A DNA stretch of 64,000 nt from Gigaspora rosea (lineage: Eukaryota; Glomeromycota; Glomeromycetes; Diversisporales; Gigasporaceae), in NCBI GenBank assembly GCA_003550325.1, contig QKWP01000503.1, forward strand, positions 156,169-220,168. Reading direction: 5' to 3'. The position numbers and the translations under genes were made by a program. Of this stretch, positions 62,291-64,000 are shown in pieces. Below the pieces are notes generated by a model. The model was not told the origin of the DNA and did not search any database. It worked only from the letters and a program-made list of their open reading frames with translations. How positions within the stretch are numbered: the stretch's first letter is position 1; each line of letters opens with the position of its first letter.

Positions 62291-62689
62291 TTTTTTCGAA
62301 ATATTTCAGAACATATTGCAAAATATTGCAAAATAATACAAAATATATTGCGCAATATTGCGAAATAGACCAAATAAAACAATGCAAACCCTATCTAATT
62401 ATCTCATTTTGGGGGTTGCAGGAGGTAATATTTTGCGTAAATCTGTAGCTTTTTAAAATATTTCGCAATATTTCGCATATTTTCAAAAATTTTTAAAATT
62501 TTCGCATTATTAAATTTTATATTTTTATTTATTATTATTTTTTTTATTTATTATTATTATATATTATACATATTACATTATATATTATATTTTAATTATT
62601 ATACATTTTTTACAGTATTATTTTTACATTATTACATATTATTTTAACTATTTTTGCACTTTTTCGCATCTAATTCTATTACTATATAC

Positions 62690-64000
62690 AAAAAACTAGC
62701 CCTACACACTTATTTTCGCTCACTCCAAAATTAGCTATTATCTTCGCTTCTTTGTTTTCTATTGTCTTCGCTTTTTTGTTTTCTATTGTCTTCACTTTGG
62801 CTATTTTTTTTTGGTTTGGTTATACCTTCGTTTCGCTCTTTTTTTTCTAAATACCTCCTAAAAATAGTAAAGAAGTGAAAAAAAATAAAAAAACCATTTC
62901 TCAAAAGTGTTAGTGTTCTTGCAAATTGCCGGTGAAATTTTGTAAAGTGCCGAAAAAGTCGCAAAGTTTCGAAAAAGTCAGGAATAAATAAAAATAAAAT
63001 AAAAATTAAAAAAATAAGTAAAAAAAAACAAACGAAAAAACAAAAAATGTAAGCAAACTAATAAAAAAAATAAACGAAGCCCCAAATCTTCATTCCTTTA
63101 AAATAAGAGTTTCGCGTTCTTGCAAATTCAGAAATTTGAAAGCCGTATTAATGTTCTTGCAAAATGCTAAAAAAGTCGCAAAGCGCTAAAAAAGTCTGAG
63201 TAGGTTTTCTTGCAAAGTGCTAGGAAGGAAGGGTTCTGTTCTCTCAAAATGTCAAAATAAAATAAATTAATAAAAAAATAAAACAAAAAAAAAACAAAAA
63301 CAAAAAACATGAAACGAAAAAATAAAAAAAAGCGAAACCTTGCAAGAACTTGCAAACAACTTGCAAAACTTGCAAAAACTTGCGAAAACTTGCGCCCATT
63401 TCTCTAAAGTAGTGTTCCTGGAAATTGAGAAATTGCTGGGTGAAATCTGTTGTGTGTTCTTGCAAAGTTTCGGAAGTCTAAGTAGGCATGCACTATACAT
63501 GAGGACGAAAGCATTTCGGGTTCTAAAACCCGAAATTAAAATTTGAAGATGAAATTGTTTTTGATCTATTTTACTTGAAAGACGAAATTATTTAATGCTT
63601 TTTTTGAATAGACGAAATTATAAGGAACATATCTATATAAATTTTATTTGCTCTTCCTTATAAAAAATTTTAATTTTCTCTAATGAAGACGAAATAGGCC
63701 TTTTTCAAAAATCAATTTCGGTGGCATCACTAGCATGCACTAAGTTCCGAAAAGTTGTAGGTTTTCTTGCAAAAGGCTAGTATTCTTGTAAAATACGAAA
63801 AAAATTAAAAAAAAAAAAAAAAAAAAAAAGAAAAACAAACGAAAGCAAAAAAAAGCGAAAACAAGCAAAAGTAAAAAAAACAAACCGAAATAAAAAAACA
63901 ATGTGAATAGATCTAATTAATAAACAAAATATCTAATCTGATCTTGTAATACAAATATGCAGATTAATTTAGATATATTCGAAGTATTTCGAAAATATAG
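62690..64000. repeat. Irregular repeat field of CTTGCAAA and AAAAGTCGCAAAG phrases
   Basis: TTCTTGCAAA occurs repeatedly (for example 62915, 63117, 63142, 63208, 63457, 63763), each followed by short variants of GTGCTAAAAAAGTCGCAAAG. At 63343-63392 AACTTGCAAA/AACTTGCGAAA is tandem. Long A-rich blocks separate the units. Reading frames over it are low-complexity by-products. It runs off the right edge. Confidence 0.55.
63494..63732. mobile_element. hAT-type MITE, 239 bp, TSD GCATGCAC
   Basis: GCATGCACTA appears on both sides. An 8-bp TSD GCATGCAC (63486-63493, 63733-63740) leaves ends TATACATGAGGACGAAAG and, inverted, TAGTGATGCCACCGAAAT, a weak inverted repeat. The interior repeats GACGAAAT five times. 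The TIR match is poor, so the TSD carries most of the weight. Confidence 0.6.

Noticed and set aside
62731..62964. Frame with repeated SEDNRKQK
   Set aside because: Comes from short local repeats in the low-complexity right-edge field.

Overview
The window is about 75% A+T, has short GT...AG introns, long homopolymers and dense non-autonomous transposons. It carries a tyrosine-kinase-like (TKL) protein kinase gene and relics of expanded families (TKL kinases, TPR proteins, AAA-ATPase-like/PD-(D/E)XK proteins, PIF1 helicases). This mix is what I know from arbuscular mycorrhizal fungi (Glomeromycotina, Rhizophagus-like). The assignment is inference from gene families, not from a marker gene. 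I found no rRNA, tRNA, CRISPR array or bacterial-type operon.

Three genes are well supported, all on the minus strand. (1) 11794-14088: a TKL protein kinase, seven exons that join in frame to 561 residues. (2) 24538-31790: the exocyst subunit Sec3, many exons, split by a 2.9-kb direct duplication whose two copies meet at a single N. (3) 38182-42998: a secreted or plasma-membrane multi-pass protein of unknown function, ten exons that join in frame to 1107 residues.

Broken genes are a GMC-oxidoreductase-like exon at the left edge, a PIF1 helicase C-terminal piece (17.3-17.6 kb), a TPR remnant (32.3 kb), a Tigger/pogo DDE transposase (33.7-35.5 kb), a TKL kinase remnant (52.3-54.0 kb), a decayed member of a repeated ORF family (56.2-57.2 kb, minus) and an AAA-ATPase-like/PD-(D/E)XK gene (57.6-60.05 kb).

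Much of the rest is transposon debris. Reading for terminal inverted repeats and target-site duplications (TSDs) gives a set of non-autonomous elements with hAT-type signatures: 8-bp TSDs and TIRs mostly starting TAG or CAGGG. They lie at 3429-4207, 6771-7958, 9978-10173, 23052-23277, 32920-33342, 51864-52107, 58048-58443 and 63494-63732. A second set is bounded by TA (Tc1/mariner/pogo type): 2170-3190, 6381-6541, 6668-9124, 8436-8783, 16252-16711 and 58033-58608. Several are nested, and at 58.0-58.6 kb removing the outer element with one TA restores the host reading frame. No hAT transposase is in the window, so those elements must be mobilised from elsewhere or be dead.

Assembly cautions: a 232-base N gap at 22277-22508 beside a long poly-A, single Ns at 18300 and 28486, and a duplication at 28486 that looks at least partly like an unmerged contig overlap. 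I did not find a new multi-gene system. The most distinctive material is the collection of small structured elements, the hairpin array near 8 kb and the large orphan membrane protein.
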